This document shows positions 37,396 to 46,916 of a stretch of 64,000 nucleotides of DNA, one piece after another. Position numbers and translations under genes: made by a program. Each line of letters opens with the position of its first letter. Position 1 is the stretch's first letter. This DNA comes from Methanobacterium veterum (lineage in GTDB: Archaea; Methanobacteriota; Methanobacteria; Methanobacteriales; Methanobacteriaceae). Where the stretch lies: contig NZ_JQJK01000009.1 in assembly GCF_000745485.1 (NCBI RefSeq), positions 186,001-250,000 on the forward strand. Direction: 5' to 3'. Below the pieces are notes generated by a model that was not told the DNA's origin, ran no database searches, and saw nothing but the letters and a program-made list of their open reading frames with translations.

Positions 37396-38100
37396 ATGAA
37401 AAAAGGCAAATTCATAGGTATAGGTGTGGGGCCTGGAGACCCTGATCTTTTAACAGTAAAAGCTGTAAAAGCATTGAATAAAGTTGACGTAATATGTGCA
37501 CCTAAATCTTCAAAATCAAAGCCAAGCGTGGCATTATCAATTATAAATCCGGTTTTAAATGATCGTAAAAGCAAGTATGAAACATTGGAACCTCTTTTCC
37601 CAATGATTGAAGATAAAAAAGAGCTTCAAAAGTATTGGACAGATGCCGCACAGGTTATAATTGAGAAATTGAATGAAGGGCTGGATGTGGCATTTATAAC
37701 ATTGGGGGACCCTTCTGTTTACAGTACTTTCTCTTATGTGTTCAAAATAATTGAAGGCATGGACTTTGAAACAATGATAATTCCAGGTATAACCTCATTT
37801 ACAGGGTGTGCGGCAAGCGCAAAAATGCAGCTTGCAGAAAAAGATGAAATCATGGTTATAGTACCAAAGGTAGATGAAAGGTTATCTCAGATTATGGCAT
37901 GTGGTGATACATTCGTTATAATGAAAACATCAAGGCATTCTGATATGCTTGAAGAGATTATAAATCAGGATAAAAGGGATAAAGAGATAATATCTGTCCA
38001 AAACTGCAGTATGAAGGATGAAAAAATATTTAATGGATTTGTAGAGGATAAGAAGTATTTATCTACCACCATTGTTAAATTTAAAAATAGTAAAAATTGA
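37396..38100 (+). CDS. cbiL: Cobalt-factor II / precorrin-2 C20-methyltransferase
   Basis: 234 residues of the tetrapyrrole methylase fold. GIGVGPGDPDLLTVKAVKAL is the N-terminal SAM-site signature; LDVAFITLGDPSVYSTFSYV and IIPGITSFTGCAASAKMQLA are typical of CbiL/CobI. It methylates C20 of the corrin precursor in anaerobic cobamide synthesis. GAGGTAA precedes the ATG. No other cbi gene is adjacent. It ends 18 bp before the converging msvR gene. Confidence 0.93.
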   Translation: MKKGKFIGIGVGPGDPDLLTVKAVKALNKVDVICAPKSSKSKPSVALSIINPVLNDRKSKYETLEPLFPMIEDKKELQKYWTDAAQVIIEKLNEGLDVAFITLGDPSVYSTFSYVFKIIEGMDFETMIIPGITSFTGCAASAKMQLAEKDEIMVIVPKVDERLSQIMACGDTFVIMKTSRHSDMLEEIINQDKRDKEIISVQNCSMKDEKIFNGFVEDKKYLSTTIVKFKNSKN

Positions 38101-38117
38101 TGTATATTTTTACTGTT

Positions 38118-38918
38118 TTACGATGTTAAACTTTTATAATCGGGATTTCCAAGTTCCTTTTCTTTTATTACAAAACAGCAGTAGTCATCGCCTTTAGCGT
38201 AACATTTGACTTCATCAGTGTTAACTTCATGGCCGAAGTGTTTTGAAAAAATCGCTTCCAGTATTCCTGAGTCAAATGCGCATGCAGATCTCCCAATCTG
38301 GGGCAAATCTTCACATTCAAAGCAGTCGTATGCATTTATAACTATAGGCTCAGTACTTTCAATCTTAACTCGCCCTAATTTATTTCCTTCCCAGAACTCT
38401 GCAATATTTTTAACGAATTCATCTGTATCTGATGATTCTAGATCATTATAAACTGTTTCCCCTACTTTTATACCTGCTTGATGCAGTAAAGGGTCTATAT
38501 TTATACCTTCTTTTAATAAGGCCACTCTAATGGTTCTAAACATAAGTCTGAAGAATTCAAATGGATCTTTGTAATTGGACATTCCTGAAAAATAATGTTC
38601 TGCGCCTTCTTCAAGCTCTTTTATAGAAGATACATCTCCCAGGTGGCGTGATTTAATATAAAATATTTTTCTCCGGCGGTCTTCTGGATCTGGTCGGTAA
38701 TCAATTATTCCGTCATCTACCAGGGCTTGAAGGTGCTCTGAAACTGTGGATTTGGATTTGCCTGTGTGTTCAACGATGCGGTCAAAACTCATTTCATTTT
38801 TCTCAAGTAGAGATAGTATTTGAGCTTTCATAGGGCTTTTAATGACATTTATTCCTTCATCAGTTGAGAATAATTTTACGCCTGTGTTCTTCTGTTTCTT
38901 CTGATTTTTTTTAGCCAT
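38118..38918 (-). CDS. msvR: MsvR-type redox regulator (copy 1)
   Basis: 266 residues. A winged helix at ~20-95 (MKAQILSLLEKNEMSFDRIV, then SKSTVSEHLQALVDDGIIDY) is joined to a C-terminal V4R domain with many Cys: CFEC, SAC, CYAKGDDYCCF. This is the arrangement of MsvR, the methanogen regulator known to control the divergent F420H2 oxidase gene and itself through redox-active Cys residues. Here too it lies back-to-back with fprA. GTGAT lies six bases before the ATG. Paralogue at 44247-45017. Confidence 0.92.
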   Translation of the reverse strand: MAKKNQKKQKNTGVKLFSTDEGINVIKSPMKAQILSLLEKNEMSFDRIVEHTGKSKSTVSEHLQALVDDGIIDYRPDPEDRRRKIFYIKSRHLGDVSSIKELEEGAEHYFSGMSNYKDPFEFFRLMFRTIRVALLKEGINIDPLLHQAGIKVGETVYNDLESSDTDEFVKNIAEFWEGNKLGRVKIESTEPIVINAYDCFECEDLPQIGRSACAFDSGILEAIFSKHFGHEVNTDEVKCYAKGDDYCCFVIKEKELGNPDYKSLTS

Positions 38919-38950
38919 TACAAATCACATTTAGAGAATATGATTTTCAT

Positions 38951-39056
38951 CATATATAACTAGTTCGGGTATATCAATACGTTCGGGAAAAACCAAACAG
39001 AAAAACTTATATAGAATTAGTTCGCATAGTACCATACAGTCAGAATAAAACCAAAC
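38951..39056. promoter_or_regulatory. Divergent msvR/fprA promoter with 18-bp MsvR-type boxes
   Basis: Two back-to-back 18-mers, GTTCGGGTATATCAATAC (38963-38980) and GTTCGGGAAAAACCAAAC (38981-38998), then GTTCGCATAGTACCATAC (39020-39037) and a weaker GTCAGAATAAAACCAAAC (39039-39056). TATA boxes: TTATATATG for msvR (minus strand, about 38950-38958) and CTTATATAG for fprA (about 39006-39014). The right-hand boxes cover the expected fprA transcription start. Confidence 0.8.
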
Positions 39057-39083
39057 TATAATATTAAAACGGAGGACAAAAAT

Positions 39084-40307
39084 ATGAAAGCAGAGTCAAT
39101 GAAAATTAAGGAAGGAGTATATTGGGTTGGAGTATTAGACTGGGATTTAAGAACCTATCATGGTTACACACTTGACGGAACCAGTTATAATGCTTATATG
39201 GTCTTTGGGGAAGATAAAGCAGCTTTAATAGATAACTCTTACCCTGGAACATTCCCTGAGTTAATAGCACGTGTTGAAGACGCTTGCAAGAAAGAAGGTA
39301 GAGAATTTAAAGTTGACGTGATCGTGCAGAACCACGTTGAAAAAGACCACAGTGGGGTCTTAACAGAACTGCATAAAAAATTCCCTGAAGCACCTGTTTA
39401 CTGTACTGAAATTGCAGTTGAAGGGCTTAAAAAACACTTCCCTGGTGTTTCAGATGTTAATTTCGTCACAGTGGGAACTGGCGATGCTCTGGATTTAGGA
39501 GGAAAGACTCTTGCTTTCTTAGATGCATTTTTATTACACTGGCCTGACAGCATGTTTACACTGTATGCAGAAGAAGGTATTTTATTCCCTAACGATGCAT
39601 TTGGACAGCACTTATGCTTCCCACAGCTCTATGATAATGAAATACCAGATTACGTGCTTATGGATGCCACTAAAAAGTTTTACGCCAATTTAATCACCCC
39701 AATATCAAAACTGGTCCTTAAAAAGTTCCAGGAAGTCACTGATTTAGGCCTTCTTGAGCAGATCAAAATGATTGCCCCTGCACACGGGCAGATATGGACA
39801 GATCCAATGAAAGTAATAGGTGCCTACAGCGACTGGGCCACTGGAAAATGCAAAGATAAAATAACCATTATATACGACACCATGCACTATTCCACCCAGC
39901 AAATGGCACACGCCATGGCAAATGGAGTTATAAGCGAAGGTGTGGATGTAAAAGTATATTACCTCCACGAGGATGAAAGGAGCGAAATTGTAAAAGATAT
40001 TCTTGACAGTAAAGCAATAGCTCTTGGGGCCCCAACAATTTATGATGAACCGTTCCCAAGTGTAGGAGACTTAATATTCTACCTCCGAGGTCTTAAGTTC
40101 AACAGAACAAATAGAGAACGCCTTGCAGTAACCTTTGGATCAATGGGTGGGGAAGGTGGAACTCCTAAAAAACTAGCTGAAGAACTTAAAAACTGCGGTT
40201 TTGATGTTAAAGATCAATACGAAGTATACTACGTACCTGATGCAGATGAACTGGAAAAATGCTTCCAGACAGGTAAAAAGCTTGCTCAGGAGATAAAAGG
40301 GCTTTAA
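39084..40307 (+). CDS. fprA: F420H2 oxidase (FprA-type flavodiiron protein)
   Basis: 407 residues, the full length of A-type flavodiiron proteins. A metallo-beta-lactamase domain with diiron ligands ([25 protein letters not shown]) is followed by an FMN flavodoxin domain ([20 protein letters not shown] and [11 protein letters not shown]). In methanogens this enzyme reduces O2 to water with F420H2, protecting the anaerobic machinery. It is called fpaA in work on MsvR. Divergent from msvR and followed by a rubrerythrin gene 24 bp later, so it forms a defence operon. Confidence 0.96.
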   Translation: MKAESMKIKEGVYWVGVLDWDLRTYHGYTLDGTSYNAYMVFGEDKAALIDNSYPGTFPELIARVEDACKKEGREFKVDVIVQNHVEKDHSGVLTELHKKFPEAPVYCTEIAVEGLKKHFPGVSDVNFVTVGTGDALDLGGKTLAFLDAFLLHWPDSMFTLYAEEGILFPNDAFGQHLCFPQLYDNEIPDYVLMDATKKFYANLITPISKLVLKKFQEVTDLGLLEQIKMIAPAHGQIWTDPMKVIGAYSDWATGKCKDKITIIYDTMHYSTQQMAHAMANGVISEGVDVKVYYLHEDERSEIVKDILDSKAIALGAPTIYDEPFPSVGDLIFYLRGLKFNRTNRERLAVTFGSMGGEGGTPKKLAEELKNCGFDVKDQYEVYYVPDADELEKCFQTGKKLAQEIKGL

Positions 40308-40331
40308 TTAATTGAAATAGAGGAGATTAAA

Positions 40332-40751
40332 ATGGAAATAATAAACGAACACGAAATTGGAATTTGTAAAAACACAGATATAGAAGAAGCAGTCCAGGCC
40401 AACTTTAACGGGGAATGCCAGGAAGTAGGAATGTACCTTGCTATGGCCCGCCAGGCACAAAGAGACGGCCTTCCAGAAGTAGGCGAAGTTTTAACAAGAA
40501 TTGCACTGGATGAAGCTAACCACGCCTCTCATTTTGCAGAACTTGGAGGAATTATCAAGCCGTCCCTCAAAGAAAACATCGAAATGATGCTAAACGGGGA
40601 AACAATGGCCAACAATGAAAAGAAAGCTGCAGCTAAAAAAGCTAAAGAGTGTGATATAGATCCTGCACATGATTTCTTTGATGAAAGCTCAAGGGATGAA
40701 GGACGTCACGCTAAAATGTTAGAGGGAATTTTAGAGAGGTACTTTAAATAA
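40332..40751 (+). CDS. Rubrerythrin (ferritin-like domain only)
   Basis: 139 residues. Diiron ligands are visible as E28-x-x-E31, E61-x-x-H64 (DEANHASH) and a C-terminal DEGRH. There is no rubredoxin domain, so an external donor is needed; the rubredoxin-containing protein at 46917-47525 is a candidate. It would reduce peroxide to water. GAGGAGAT precedes the ATG, and the gene lies 24 bp after fprA in the same operon. Confidence 0.95.
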   Translation: MEIINEHEIGICKNTDIEEAVQANFNGECQEVGMYLAMARQAQRDGLPEVGEVLTRIALDEANHASHFAELGGIIKPSLKENIEMMLNGETMANNEKKAAAKKAKECDIDPAHDFFDESSRDEGRHAKMLEGILERYFK

Positions 40752-40817
40752 ACCATGTGCTTCAGTTTATCATCAATTCCCTCATGCCAAGATTGGGAGA
40801 GATGTTTAAGATCACCT

Positions 40818-41124
40818 ATCTCTCTCACACTTTGAATTAACTTTATGGAGAGATACTGTACGATAATTAACCTACCACCCTTCATCTAAGTTCTCTCCGC
40901 TGCTTAATTCATTGAAAGATTAAATCAGGAGCATATTGCATAGACTTAATCTCTATCACATAATTAAAGTTACGGAGAGATGTTAATGAGGACAATACCG
41001 CCTCCGTTCCTTGTTGCTCAAAATTCTATGAATTTTGGGGGCCCAGAAAATCTTTTAAATTGAAATTTTGAAAGATTTTTGAGGGTTTATATCTCTCCTT
41101 ACACAATTTCAAATTCATGAGAGA
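40818..41124. repeat. Three imperfect repeats with TCTCTC...GAGAGA stems
   Basis: Stems pair ATCTCTC (40818-40824) with GGAGAGAT (40847-40854), ATCTCT (40949-40954) with AGAGAT (40976-40981), and TCTCTC (41092-41097) with GAGAGA (41119-41124). Loops are about 21-22 bases and related (A-CAC-A-TT-AATT-A). The first two stems, at least, are followed by similar text up to a CACCC or ACCGCC box. Period about 131-142 bp. Strand of transcription unknown. Confidence 0.6.
41019..41037. repeat. Dispersed intergenic palindrome
   Basis: CAAAATTC-TAT-GAATTTTG, the same 19-base palindrome as the core of the one at 37242-37262, here inserted between hairpin repeats two and three. Confidence 0.55.
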
Positions 41125-41423
41125 AATAATAAATGAGACTACCGCTTCTGTCTTATTCTCTCATTCCCTCCTTATTCAGGTGATTAAATGTATAAATATG
41201 ATGCAATTATATTTGCCCTCCAAATAATGGGATCCTGAAAATGGAATTAAAACAGGGACTTTTTATTTACTGGAAAATGAAAAACTAATATCCTGAAAAG
41301 GGCCGATTCGCGTCTTTGATAAGCCGTATATTCACTCAAGAATTAAAGAAATAATGGTTCCAAGGATAAATTTCGAAACATGATTTTTTTTAATCCACCA
41401 ATTACTCAAAGATATGAAGCCGC

Positions 41424-41443
41424 CGAAAATTCAAGAATTTTCG
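41424..41443. repeat. Dispersed intergenic palindrome
   Basis: CGAAAATTC and GAATTTTCG with a two-base gap; 9-bp perfect arms. Confidence 0.5.
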
Positions 41444-41712
41444 AGGATTTAGAAGAAAAATTCGTTGTCTTTTTTAATATGATAAAATCTTCTTAACTAC
41501 TTTTGAATAAAATTTGTTCGGTTATATGAATCAGTAAATTTCCTTTGATCTTGATATGGTCTTAATATTTTCTATATTTTGTTAAGTTCTATTTATGGGG
41601 TTAATTATCAAAAATGGGCTTAGACAATTGAATTTAGAAAGATGGCTGAAGTGGTTGGGTTGACTATATTAAGTTGAAAATTATAATTCATTTCGGAAGT
41701 AAAAAAATATAG

Positions 41713-42408
41713 ATGATAACAATGGTTCAAAATGATATTTTAATGCTATTTGATATTGATGGTACACTGGTTCAGGGAGCTAAATGCCATTATCAAGCTT
41801 ATATAGAGGGCGTTAAGAAGTTTTATGGCATGGAAGATTATGTGCACAGTGTAAACGCCGCAGGTAAAAGCGATAAACTAATTTTACGTGAAATTTTAAC
41901 ATTAGGGGGCTTAACTACAGAAGAAATTCAGAAAGATTTCCAGAGCTGTTTGGATTTCATGACGGATTACTACCTGAAAAATGTGCAGTATGAGAATATA
42001 CATGTATTTGATGGAGCTATAGAACTTCTAGATGAGCTTAAGCGTAAAGGTGCACTTTTAGGCTTAGTAACGGGGAATTTAGAATCTATAGCTTACGCTA
42101 AACTTGAAAGAGCAGGTTTAAATGGTTACTTTTCATTTGGAGGTTTTGGAAGTGACAATGCTGACCGTTCTTTAATGGTTAAAAAAGCTATAAGCATTGC
42201 AAAAAATCAGCTTGGGTTTAATGGGGATAAAATATTTGTTGTAGGAGATACTCCCCGCGATGTAGAAGCAGCCAAAGTTTATAACCTTAAAACTATAGCA
42301 GTAGCTACTGGAATGTACAGTGTTAAAGAATTAAGAGATTGCGGAGCAGATTACGTTGTAGAAAATTTTAAAAACAGGGATAAAATAATGGAAATTCTTT
42401 ATAAATAG
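41713..42408 (+). CDS. HAD-family phosphatase (phosphoglycolate-phosphatase-like)
   Basis: 231 residues. HAD motif I MLFDIDGTLVQ, helical cap domain (~20-85), motif II LGLVTGN, Lys region and motif IV VVGDTPRDVEAAKVY. It hydrolyses a small phosphorylated metabolite; phosphoglycolate phosphatase or a related activity is plausible, but the substrate cannot be read from sequence. The start may be 41713 or the ATG nine bases later. Confidence 0.9.
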   Translation: MITMVQNDILMLFDIDGTLVQGAKCHYQAYIEGVKKFYGMEDYVHSVNAAGKSDKLILREILTLGGLTTEEIQKDFQSCLDFMTDYYLKNVQYENIHVFDGAIELLDELKRKGALLGLVTGNLESIAYAKLERAGLNGYFSFGGFGSDNADRSLMVKKAISIAKNQLGFNGDKIFVVGDTPRDVEAAKVYNLKTIAVATGMYSVKELRDCGADYVVENFKNRDKIMEILYK

Positions 42409-42626
42409 TAAAATTATCTCTTAATCTATAAAACACCGTATTAAAGGTTATTTTTTTATTATATTTTTATAATCTTTTTATTAAGTAAATTCCAATCTTA
42501 TCTTTTTTGATGTATAAAAAGGAAATGTTTAAATGGAAGCTTGAGAACTTATACTTGTTTATAAAATTAATTTAATTAATAAAATAGCGTGCTTGGGTTT
42601 ATATCTTAACTTAGGAGGTTAGTCCT

Positions 42627-44237
42627 TTGAATTCTAAAGAAATAGTTAAACCACTGCTAAATGTAGAAACAGACATTCCTTTATCAGATAAAATAGAAAA
42701 TCCATCTATTATTAACCCTACAGGTAAATTAAATATAGTATTCAGCGAAAATTTAGATATTAATACAGTTTCAGATGGAATAAAACTTTATAAAGTTAAA
42801 TCTAATGGAAAAGAAATAGAAGAGAACATTATAATAGGTTCTGATGAAAATTCATCATCTTCTCTTTATATCAGTAAATCTGACAATGCAAACTTTACGG
42901 AAGGTGAGGAGTATAAACTCCACATAACGGATGGAGTAAAATCTGTAAGTGGAGCATCTTTAAAAGAAGAATTTACAAATTATTTTGCTGTAGATTACTC
43001 ATTTAATCTGGATTCAAGAGGTATTCTGGATTTAAATAATCAAAGAACGTTGATATTATGTATAAGTGATCTTCATTTAGGTGCAAACGACAGCTACGCT
43101 GAAATTAACAGAAACAGAGAAGCCCTGGTTAAGTTCTTAGATCAAGTTAGAACTTCACCAAATGTCAAAGAACTGGTTATAGCCGGTGATTTCATAGATG
43201 AATGGTTTATTCCAATGAATATGGATACATTTAATGGAAAAACACAGGGGGACTTTGTAAAAGCGGTGGCTGTTAATAACAAACCTGTAATAGATGCTTT
43301 TAATTGCATAATAACAGATGGTAAAATAAAAGTAACATACGTGCCTGGAAATCATGATTTACTGATAAATTCCGAAGATATTCAAAGCATCATGCCGGGA
43401 ATATTTGAAGCCCGTGATGTTAAAGGTTTGGGAGCATATACTCCTGTAGATTTCCCAGAAATAGTCATTGAACATGGACATAGATATAATTTCTATTGCG
43501 CACCTGACTTTTCAAACAGATCTATAACCAAAATAGATTCCATACTGCCTCCAGGATATATTTTTACAAGAATGGCAACAAGTTCAGTTATTCAGGGCCG
43601 CCCTAAAAGAGATGATCCATTACCGGTTGTTAGTAAAAATGAACTTGGAGAAGTTCAATATCTTTATTTCCTCTACTGGAATGTCTGGAAAGACCTTATT
43701 ACGGATTTCCCTGTAAAAGAAGGGCTCGATGAAAAGGTCATAAACACAAATATAGATGGATTCACTGGTTTTTATTCCATAAGTGATGTATTACCATATC
43801 AAGACCCAGATAATGGTTATATTGATGTTAAATTACATAATGGAGTTATTGAAGGTTGGGATGAAAGGCAAACTAATAATTTAGTCCCTGTTAAAATACC
43901 TACAGCAGAGGCAGTTTTGAAAGGAGATTTAGCCAGTCATCTTGATGATCAATCAGCTGTCCAGTACTTCAATAACCCTGATTCGGATAAACGAATTGTT
44001 GTGTTTGGACATTCCCATGAGGCACGTGTTATAACCTCATTCAATGAAAAACAGGAAAAGAATGTCTATATAAATTCAGGTACATGGATAGATAAGAATG
44101 AGTGTACCATGACCTTTGTTGTTATTATACCTCCCAAAAGTGAAGATTCAGCTCCTGCATATGCGGGCATTTATCAGTATTCTCAAAGTGGAGATATTAA
44201 AAAATTAGGTTCTGAAGTGCTCACGAATCTGAAATAG
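42627..44237 (+). CDS. Calcineurin-like metallophosphoesterase with N-terminal Ig-like domain
   Basis: 536 residues. Residues ~20-130 resemble an SbsA-type Ig-like domain (IINPTGKLNIVFSENLDINT, then YFAVDYSF). The catalytic part has the full metal set: CISDLHLGAN, VIAGDFIDEW, YVPGNHDLL, VIEHGHRYNF and VVFGHSHEARV. No signal peptide is evident although Ig-like domains are often extracellular. The start is TTG, eight bases after GGAGG. The substrate is unknown; the large insert at ~320-440 may define it. Confidence 0.88.
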   Translation: MNSKEIVKPLLNVETDIPLSDKIENPSIINPTGKLNIVFSENLDINTVSDGIKLYKVKSNGKEIEENIIIGSDENSSSSLYISKSDNANFTEGEEYKLHITDGVKSVSGASLKEEFTNYFAVDYSFNLDSRGILDLNNQRTLILCISDLHLGANDSYAEINRNREALVKFLDQVRTSPNVKELVIAGDFIDEWFIPMNMDTFNGKTQGDFVKAVAVNNKPVIDAFNCIITDGKIKVTYVPGNHDLLINSEDIQSIMPGIFEARDVKGLGAYTPVDFPEIVIEHGHRYNFYCAPDFSNRSITKIDSILPPGYIFTRMATSSVIQGRPKRDDPLPVVSKNELGEVQYLYFLYWNVWKDLITDFPVKEGLDEKVINTNIDGFTGFYSISDVLPYQDPDNGYIDVKLHNGVIEGWDERQTNNLVPVKIPTAEAVLKGDLASHLDDQSAVQYFNNPDSDKRIVVFGHSHEARVITSFNEKQEKNVYINSGTWIDKNECTMTFVVIIPPKSEDSAPAYAGIYQYSQSGDIKKLGSEVLTNLK

Positions 44238-44246
44238 TCTCTTTGA

Positions 44247-45017
44247 CTATTCATTTTTATCTATAACAAAGCAGCAGTATTTATCGCCCATAGCATAGCA
44301 TTTTGTTTCAGTAACAGCTCGTTTATCGTTATAATAAGACGAAAAAAGAGATTCTAATATTCCTGCATCAAATGCACATGCAGGTCTTCCAAGGTAAGGT
44401 AAATGCCTGCATTCATAGCATTCGCTGACGTTAATTATTAACGGTTCAAGATTTTTAACTTCAACATTACCTAGATAGTGGGTTTCCCAGAACTGGGCGA
44501 TATTTCCGAGGAATTTGCTCATTTCAGGGTCAGCTACCCTTTCATATAGTGCTTTTCCTACTTTGATCCCTGCATCGTGAAGTATGGGGTCGATATTGAT
44601 GCCCTGGTTTATTAGGCCTACACGTATGGTCTTAAACATTAATCTGAAAAATTCGAAGGGATCTCCGTCGCTTAAAACATAGCTGGAGACATAACTCTCT
44701 AAATCATCTTCCTGTGTTTTATCTCGTGCCAATTCGCCGATATATTCTGATTTTATAAAAAATATCTTTTTACGTGCATCTTGAGGATCGGGCTTTGAAC
44801 CGATTATTCCATCATCTACCAGTTTTTTGAGGTGTACTGATACAGTTGATTTGGCCTTTCCAGATGAAGCTACTATCTGATCAAAGCTTAACTCTCCTTT
44901 TCTAAGCATTGATAGTATTTTAGACTTTACGGGACTATCTATGGCGCGTATACCCTTTGATGTTGCAAATAATCCGATTTGGGTATCATAGGATTTTTTT
45001 TGATTCGTGTCTTTCAT
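44247..45017 (-). CDS. msvR: MsvR-type redox regulator (copy 2)
   Basis: 256 residues, same plan as copy 1: winged helix ([20 protein letters not shown], then [20 protein letters not shown]) and V4R domain with [26 protein letters not shown]. All the Cys positions of copy 1 are kept. It lies divergent to hcp with boxes of the same 18-bp type between them, so it probably senses oxidants or reactive nitrogen and controls hcp. GAGAGGCT precedes the ATG. Confidence 0.92.
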   Translation of the reverse strand: MKDTNQKKSYDTQIGLFATSKGIRAIDSPVKSKILSMLRKGELSFDQIVASSGKAKSTVSVHLKKLVDDGIIGSKPDPQDARKKIFFIKSEYIGELARDKTQEDDLESYVSSYVLSDGDPFEFFRLMFKTIRVGLINQGINIDPILHDAGIKVGKALYERVADPEMSKFLGNIAQFWETHYLGNVEVKNLEPLIINVSECYECRHLPYLGRPACAFDAGILESLFSSYYNDKRAVTETKCYAMGDKYCCFVIDKNE

Positions 45018-45169
45018 AAAGATAGCCTCTCTTTAAGGTTTATATCTAGTTCTACTTTAGTCCTAGATAAAATGATATGTTTAAATATTAACTTTTTTGA
45101 TAATCATATTTTTTGAAAAGATAACTTTTCTTGTTTACAAAGTATGTTGGTGTTCTTTATATATACTTT

Positions 45170-45248
45170 GTTCGTGTACCATAAAACAAAACCGAAAATT
45201 TTATATACTATTGTTCGTAGATAATGAAACATTCGTATGCAGACGAAC
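45170..45248. promoter_or_regulatory. hcp promoter with three MsvR-type boxes
   Basis: GTTCGTGTACCATAAAAC (45170-45187), then back-to-back GTTCGTAGATAATGAAAC (45213-45230) and ATTCGTATGCAGACGAAC (45231-45248). TATA box TTTATATAC lies at about 45200-45208. The double box covers the expected hcp transcription start and 5' leader, an arrangement like the fprA side of the other promoter. Confidence 0.78.
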
Positions 45249-45269
45249 ACAGTAAGATGGAGGAAAAAC

Positions 45270-46637
45270 ATGAAATTTGAACTATTTGGTAGGAAAAGTT
45301 CTGAATCATCAGGAGGCGGAAGCTGTCCCCCTGTAAAAGAAAATTTAGATATGTTTTGTTACCAGTGCTCTCAAACTGCTAGAGGAACTGGTTGTACAGT
45401 AAAAGGTGTTTGTGGAAAAGAAGCAACAGTTGCAAGGCTTCAAGATAATCTATTGTTTTCAATTAAAGGGATATCTGCATATCTTTACCACGCAAGGGAA
45501 TTAGGATATACAGATCCAGAAGTGGATGGATTTTTAGAAAGGGGATTTTACTCCACATTAACAAATGTTAATCAGGACGCAGGAGAATTTGTAAAGCTTG
45601 CCGTTGAATCTGGGGAAATGAACATAAAAACAATGCAGCTTTTAAAGAAAGCTCTTATAGAAAAATACGGCGAACCAGAGCCAAAAGAAGTAAAAACTGG
45701 AACTGTAAAAGGTCATGGTATTGTTGCCACAGGCCACAGCCTTAAAGCGCTATATGAGCTGCTTAAACAGACAGAAGGGACTGGAATAAATGTTTACACA
45801 CATTCAGAGCTTCTCCCTGCACATGGATATCCTGAATTTAAAAAATTCGACCATCTTGTCGGGCAACTCGGAGGACCATGGTTCGATCAGAGGAAAACAT
45901 TTTCAAAGTACCCTGTCGCAATCCTTGGAACATCAAACTGTGTATTAATACCAACAGATGAATACAAAGAAAGAATGTTCACATCAGGAGTTGCACAGTT
46001 ACCTGGAGTTCAGCATATTGACGGTTACGATTTTACTCCCGTAATTGAAAAAGCAAAATCTTTACCTGAACTTCCAGATGAACCTGGAGAAAAAGTGTTC
46101 ACAACCGGATTCGGAGCTTCCACAGTTCTTTCACTTGCGCCAAAAATTAAAGAACTTGTAGAAGCTGGAAAAATAAGAAGATTCTTTGTAGTTGGAGGAT
46201 GTGACTCCCCACTGCCAAAAACAAGTTATTACAGAGAATTTGTGAAGAATTTACCTGAAGACACAGTTGTATTAACACTTGCATGTGGTAAATACAGGTT
46301 CAATGACCTTCAGCTTGGTGATATTGAAGGAGTTCCAAGATTAATAGACCTCGGCCAATGTAACGATGCAATAGTTGGAATCGACATTGTAGCTGCGCTT
46401 TCAGAATTATTCGGCCTGGAGGTAAATGAACTGCCTCTGACATTTGTTTTAAGCTGGATGGAACAGAAAGCTGCTGCAATCCTCTGGAGCTTACTTGCAC
46501 TTGGAATTAAAGGCATTTACCTGGGCCCAATTATACCTGCATGGGTAAATGAAGATATTCTAAATGTGCTGGTCGAAAATTATGATATAACACCAATTGG
46601 AGACCCAAAAGAAGACATTAAAACAATTTTAGGATAA
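45270..46637 (+). CDS. hcp: Hybrid cluster protein / hydroxylamine reductase
   Basis: 455 residues. N-terminal cluster ligands C-x2-C-x8-C-x5-C lie at ~29-47 ([20 protein letters not shown]). Hybrid-cluster ligands later include [19 protein letters not shown] and [11 protein letters not shown]. Shorter than the ~550 residues of class I proteins, it fits the short class III form. It reduces hydroxylamine or NO-derived species and takes part in protein S-nitrosation chemistry in relatives. The ATG at 45270 follows GGAGG; a TTG-type longer reading upstream overlaps the MsvR boxes and is rejected. Confidence 0.95.
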   Translation: MKFELFGRKSSESSGGGSCPPVKENLDMFCYQCSQTARGTGCTVKGVCGKEATVARLQDNLLFSIKGISAYLYHARELGYTDPEVDGFLERGFYSTLTNVNQDAGEFVKLAVESGEMNIKTMQLLKKALIEKYGEPEPKEVKTGTVKGHGIVATGHSLKALYELLKQTEGTGINVYTHSELLPAHGYPEFKKFDHLVGQLGGPWFDQRKTFSKYPVAILGTSNCVLIPTDEYKERMFTSGVAQLPGVQHIDGYDFTPVIEKAKSLPELPDEPGEKVFTTGFGASTVLSLAPKIKELVEAGKIRRFFVVGGCDSPLPKTSYYREFVKNLPEDTVVLTLACGKYRFNDLQLGDIEGVPRLIDLGQCNDAIVGIDIVAALSELFGLEVNELPLTFVLSWMEQKAAAILWSLLALGIKGIYLGPIIPAWVNEDILNVLVENYDITPIGDPKEDIKTILG

Positions 46638-46660
46638 GTGTTTAAAGTTCTCATTTCACA

Positions 46661-46687
46661 CCCTTGAAAATATACAATTTTCAAGGG
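46661..46687 (+). terminator. Stem-loop and T-run after hcp
   Basis: CCCTTGAAAAT (46661-46671) pairs with ATTTTCAAGGG (46677-46687), an 11-bp perfect stem, and CTACCTTTTTTT follows. It lies about 25 bp after the hcp stop. Confidence 0.7.
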
Positions 46688-46809
46688 TCTACCTTTTTTT
46701 ATTGACTTATTTCAACTTTATGCAGATTTGGAGATGAATTTTATCTGTATTAACTTTCAGTTACTTTTAATTACGATTTTAGATTGAATAGCAACATTTA
46801 TATGCATTA

Positions 46810-46847
46810 TTTTATATAATATACAATTAGTTCGGGTAAAGCCAAAC
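46810..46847 (+). promoter_or_regulatory. Promoter with MsvR-type box before rubredoxin fusion
   Basis: TATA-like TTTTATATAATATAC at about 46810-46824, then GTTCGGGTAAAGCCAAAC at 46830-46847, only three bases different from the 38981 box in the fprA promoter. Confidence 0.78.
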
Positions 46848-46916
46848 AATATAGGTTACACATAAAATTTTCTTAAAGCTAATGTTTGGGGTAAAAAGTG
46901 TTAATTGGTGAGTAAA

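Larger units (their letters stand above)
40752..41712. other. 961-bp non-coding gap with hairpin repeats and a possible decayed gene
   Basis: Left part (to ~41160): three TCTCTC/GAGAGA hairpin repeats, annotated separately. Middle (about 41185-41385): a stretch that reads as protein-like when stops are ignored (for example RVFDKPYIHSRIKEIMVPRI), so it may be a gene ruin. Right part: AT-rich, one palindrome at 41424-41443. No intact gene. Confidence 0.45.

Noticed and set aside
45237..45269. Longer N-terminus for Hcp
   Set aside because: It would start inside the MsvR-type boxes and downstream of no ribosome binding site, while the ATG at 45270 follows GGAGG.
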